The notes below the pieces were generated by a model. It made no database searches. It was given only the letters and a program-made list of their open reading frames with translations, and was not told where the DNA came from. From a virus: a DNA stretch of 31,920 nucleotides. The first letter of the stretch is position 1. Each line of letters begins with the position of its first letter. Shown here piece after piece: positions 29,989-31,920 of the stretch. The stretch lies in IMG/VR virus record IMGVR_UViG_3300025652_000302, positions 1 through 31,920 of that record, one strand, 5' to 3'. The position numbers were made by a program, and so were the translations under genes.

Positions 29989-30311
29989 TCTGTCTCCTCT
30001 GTTATTGCGTCAATGATTGTAAAACCATGCCTGTCTGAAAGAGTGAAGTAACACTCACCCTCTGGATTGACAAATCCGATAACAACTCCATTAAAAATAT
30101 ACTCATCATCCTTTTCATGGGGTGGGATTGCATCTCCATGCTTGTTAAGCCTGATTTCTTCCAATCCTTCTACTCCTGCATCATTGTCAGTAATCCAGAT
30201 TTGATTTCCTTTATCATCAAGGTCTTTAACCATAGCCCAACATCCACCACCAGAGTGATAGTGATAAAAACCAATTGATTCTAATAATTTCACTAAATTA
30301 ATTTTTGTCAT
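29985..30311 (-). CDS. hypothetical leftward protein
   Basis: A 108-residue protein, not recognised. It is mixed alpha/beta and acidic: MTKINLVKLLESIGFYHYHSGGGCWAMVKDL at the start, WITDNDAGVEGL in the middle, DDEYIFNGVVIGFVNPEGECYFTLS and GFTIIDAITEETE at the end. The leader before ATG is GGAGACAGAA, one base longer than elsewhere. The C-terminus overlaps the zinc-ribbon gene start by 4 nt. Confidence 0.65.
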   Translation of the reverse strand: MTKINLVKLLESIGFYHYHSGGGCWAMVKDLDDKGNQIWITDNDAGVEGLEEIRLNKHGDAIPPHEKDDEYIFNGVVIGFVNPEGECYFTLSDRHGFTIIDAITEETE

Positions 30312-30404
30312 TTCTGTCTCCTGAAATACTGGATAATTGAGGAGAGAAGACCCCTCTTTTGAAGTCTCCTCATTTTGCGTTTGCGGTTTATGAAGTCAGT
30401 CATG
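30312..30404 (-). other. short intergenic with hairpin
   Basis: About 90 nt between leftward genes. GAGGAGA (30339-30345) and TCTCCTC (30365-30371) form a 7-bp stem, followed on the plus strand by ATTTT; a bidirectional pause or weak terminator is possible. The rest is the leader of the downstream gene. Confidence 0.45.
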
Positions 30405-30713
30405 TTAGAAGTCCTGAATGATTAGACTTTCAGACCCTTCAATCTCTATCACTGTTGTGTAGTCTCTCAGATCATCAATATCTGAGAAGTTATGGGAGCA
30501 TGAATAATATTTTTTCAGTTCTTTGAAGTTTTTATATTCTGAATACTCACAACATATAGCGATTACATCCAATTCAATTGGTTCACCAATGTCTTCTGAT
30601 AAGTCATCAAGATAATCGTAAAGTGCTTTGAGTCCTTCATAGCTAAAATTTTTAGGTCTGACTTGCCTGAATGCTTCTGCGAAACTGTATTCGTTAACTG
30701 TATCTACTATCAT
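30405..30713 (-). CDS. conserved phage protein (FSYEGL / IELDVIAICC family)
   Basis: A 102-residue acidic protein with NFSYEGLKALYDYLDDLSED around residues 22-41 and GEPIELDVIAICCEYSEYKN at about 43-62. I recognise this pattern from many phage small proteins of unknown function, often in early regions. The rest is acidic with a terminal IEGSESLIIQDF. It has the AAGGAGACAGA leader. Host-interaction or anti-defence roles are conceivable but unsupported here. Confidence 0.65.
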   Translation of the reverse strand: MIVDTVNEYSFAEAFRQVRPKNFSYEGLKALYDYLDDLSEDIGEPIELDVIAICCEYSEYKNFKELKKYYSCSHNFSDIDDLRDYTTVIEIEGSESLIIQDF

Positions 30714-30727
30714 TCTGTCTCCTTTGA

Positions 30728-30916
30728 TTAGAAATTTAATGAGTCTTGTTTCAGTTCAATCTCAAAACCTAAATTGCGTTTGATCTGCTTAAGTTTGTGG
30801 TCTGGCAGAGTCACTAAACCCATAAGGTCAGCGAACGCCTTGGCCTTCTCACAAACTGGATAAAATAACTCATTACCGTACTTAGTTTTCTTTTCTATGA
30901 TTATCTTGTCTGTCAT
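30728..30916 (-). CDS. small hypothetical protein, first gene of the leftward operon
   Basis: A 62-residue basic protein: MTDKIIIEKKTKYGNELFYP, then KAKAFADLMGLVTLPDHKLKQIKRNLGFEIEL. Not recognised. It has the AAGGAGACAGA leader and is the first gene after the leftward promoter at 30971-30999, so it is likely expressed early and strongly. Confidence 0.65.
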   Translation of the reverse strand: MTDKIIIEKKTKYGNELFYPVCEKAKAFADLMGLVTLPDHKLKQIKRNLGFEIELKQDSLNF

Positions 30917-30954
30917 TCTGTCTCCTTAATTGAGTGCTTAACGCATCACCGTAA

Positions 30955-30984
30955 TTGATAATGTACTCATATAATACGTTTAAT
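30955..30984 (+). promoter_or_regulatory. possible rightward promoter for the packaging genes
   Basis: TTGATA (30955-30960) and TTTAAT (30979-30984) with an 18-nt spacer. It overlaps the leftward promoter, so the two would interfere. Weaker match than its partner. Confidence 0.4.
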
Positions 30985-30999
30985 ACTCATGAGAATCAA
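30971..30999 (-). promoter_or_regulatory. sigma70 promoter of the leftward early operon
   Basis: Read leftward, TTGATT (complement of 30994-30999) and TATTAT (complement of 30971-30976) are 17 nt apart. The -10 box and the CG before it equal those of the rightward early promoter at 21713. ACGCAT (30941-30946) and a TGTACTxAT string (30962-30970) are also shared with that promoter region. Confidence 0.7.
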
Positions 31000-31050
31000 G
31001 AGAAAAGTGAGAAATATAATACTTTTTTTTATTGACTGAGAAAAAAGTGG

Positions 31051-31623
31051 GTGCTCAAATCTCTCACAGTGAGAAGAAAACCACACAGTCCTTATGATTG
31101 TATAGGTGAGACACTTGAGACAATTGAGAGAGATTTGGAGACAGTAGAGGACATCAGTCCCACAGAAATCATCGAATCAGAGAGAAAACCTGTAAAGATG
31201 GGTAGGAAAGGTTTTCAAATCACTCCTAGCATTCTCAAGCAGGTTGAGAAATTTGCAGGGCAAGGACTGACTCAAGAACAGATCTCACACTGCATCGGCA
31301 TTTCCAGAGACTTATTCTTTAAGAGTAAGAGAAACTCTGAATACTTTCATGACGCTATAAAAAGAGGACAAAGCAAAGCAATCTCTCTTGTCTCAAATGC
31401 TCTGTTTGAAAATGCGATGTCAGGCAACGTGGTTTCGCAGATTTTCTGGTTGAAAAATAGAGCACCTTCAGAGTGGCAGGACACTGTAAACCAAAAGCAC
31501 ACAGTTGAAGCAGTGGGCAAGCTTTCAGATACTCAGTTGCTCGATGAGATCAGGAAAGATGAGTCTATTTCCTCTCAAGTCTCTGGTTTGCTTCCTCTTC
31601 CACAGTCAAAAAACCTAGAGTGA
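31051..31623 (+). CDS. terminase small subunit-like HTH protein
   Basis: A 190-residue protein. The N-terminal 45 residues are variable; residues about 50-150 read MGRKGFQITPSILKQVEKFA, LTQEQISHCIGISRDLFFK (helix-turn-helix), then a helical oligomerisation-type region ending SQIFWLKNRAPSEWQD, the pattern of phage small terminases that recognise the packaging site. The C-terminus is acidic and helical. The start is uncertain: GTG 31051 and GTG 31069 lack a good Shine-Dalgarno and ATG 31198 would keep the HTH. Lying just upstream of the presumed large-terminase region and after the divergent promoters agrees with packaging. Confidence 0.7.
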   Translation: MLKSLTVRRKPHSPYDCIGETLETIERDLETVEDISPTEIIESERKPVKMGRKGFQITPSILKQVEKFAGQGLTQEQISHCIGISRDLFFKSKRNSEYFHDAIKRGQSKAISLVSNALFENAMSGNVVSQIFWLKNRAPSEWQDTVNQKHTVEAVGKLSDTQLLDEIRKDESISSQVSGLLPLPQSKNLE

Positions 31624-31664
31624 TAATTTCTTATGTTCTTTAAGTTACATTATCAAACATATAA

Positions 31665-31920
31665 ATGACACTAGCAGATCAAGCAACTACAACGGATCAG
31701 GAGAGACAAGCACCAGATTCTGAATCTGTTGAGTCCTCAGTCTGGATCAGATCTGAGAAATCAGGAGATCGGAACCTAATTCTTTCATCATGGTTAAGAT
31801 CTTCCCTCCAGTTCCCAATCTGGCATGAAGGGAGGATAGGCTCACCATCGATCAACCTACCCCCCGGTGGGGGGACCCCCCTCCACTCTGTCCATCAGTC
31901 AATCCTAAAAAAAATATTAG
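31665..31920 (+). CDS. 5' part of a protein of the packaging region (GNAT-like start), truncated by the window
   Basis: An ORF open from ATG 31665 to the window end (85 codons). After a polar 25-residue start it reads SVWIRSEKSGDRNLILSSWL then RSS, resembling small acetyltransferase-like phage proteins (I-R-x-A-x-x-x-D ... SWLRSY pattern) that I have seen encoded beside terminase genes. The later part runs through a GC palindrome as LPPGGGTP. The assignment is tentative because only the start is visible. The start has no strong Shine-Dalgarno. Confidence 0.45.
   Translation, partial: MTLADQATTTDQERQAPDSESVESSVWIRSEKSGDRNLILSSWLRSSLQFPIWHEGRIGSPSINLPPGGGTPLHSVHQSILKKIL
31860..31881. repeat. 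GC-rich palindromic stretch C6-GGT-G6-A-C6
   Basis: Six C (31860-31865), GGT, six G (31869-31874), A, six C (31876-31881). It can fold as C6/G6 or G6/C6 hairpins. The first ten bases CCCCCCGGTG also occur at 27722-27731. It lies within the truncated last gene, close to the small terminase. Confidence 0.6.

Noticed and set aside
1-31920. CRISPR array, insertion sequence, integrase or attachment site
   Set aside because: No spacer-repeat array, transposase or integrase motif, and no core site next to a tRNA was seen.

Overview
The window reads as most of the genome of a short-tailed (podovirus-like) double-stranded DNA phage of a Gram-negative host, probably marine. The evidence is a compact head module (portal, scaffold, major capsid), no tape measure or tail tube, a roughly 1000-residue nozzle-like protein, three large alpha-helical proteins of the DNA-ejection type, genes that overlap as ATGA, TGATG or TAATG, and many resemblances (from memory, not searched) to phage proteins known from marine genomes. 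No integrase, repressor, RNA polymerase, DNA polymerase or large terminase is visible. The window begins inside a virion-type gene and ends just after a small-terminase-like gene, so a circular or permuted genome missing only a few kb (large terminase and its flanks) would explain both edges; this is inference.

Layout. 1-6.1 kb: head and connector genes. 6.1-10.4 kb: tail fibre and receptor-binding genes, including a six-fold repeat protein, with more varied codon use than the flanking genes, and a likely frame break at about 10.18 kb. 10.4-19.7 kb: nozzle-like protein and three internal virion proteins. 19.7-21.6 kb: lysis cassette (SleB-type cell-wall hydrolase with a signal anchor, two small membrane proteins, M15 peptidase), closed by a rho-independent terminator. 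21.7 kb: a near-consensus sigma70 promoter with a dyad in its spacer. 21.8-27.5 kb: rightward early operon with a C5 cytosine methyltransferase that contains a second long ORF in another frame, a VRR-NUC nuclease, a CsrA-like protein, small zinc-finger proteins, a RecB/Cas4-like nuclease, an SSB-like protein, a lambda-O-like initiator with iterons inside its gene, a lambda-P-like protein and an HTH protein. 27.5-27.74 kb: convergent non-coding junction, G-rich and bracketed by an inverted repeat. 27.74-30.9 kb: a leftward operon of ten small genes, nearly all preceded by the same leader (GGAGACAGA then ATG), with two copies of a terminator-plus-leader cassette. 30.9-31.05 kb: divergent promoter region. 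31.05 kb to the end: small terminase-like gene and the start of the next gene.

How the parts work together: two early promoters (21.7 kb rightward, 31.0 kb leftward) share a -10 box and nearby sequence, so they are likely co-regulated. The early rightward operon would start replication from its internal iterons, protect DNA by methylation and process DNA ends. The late genes run rightward from packaging through head, tail, ejection and lysis to the terminator at 21.65 kb. The most notable observations are the dual-coding methyltransferase gene, the lambda-style origin inside the initiator gene, a 42-nt near-identical segment carried in two genes on opposite strands, and the repeated regulatory cassettes of the leftward operon.
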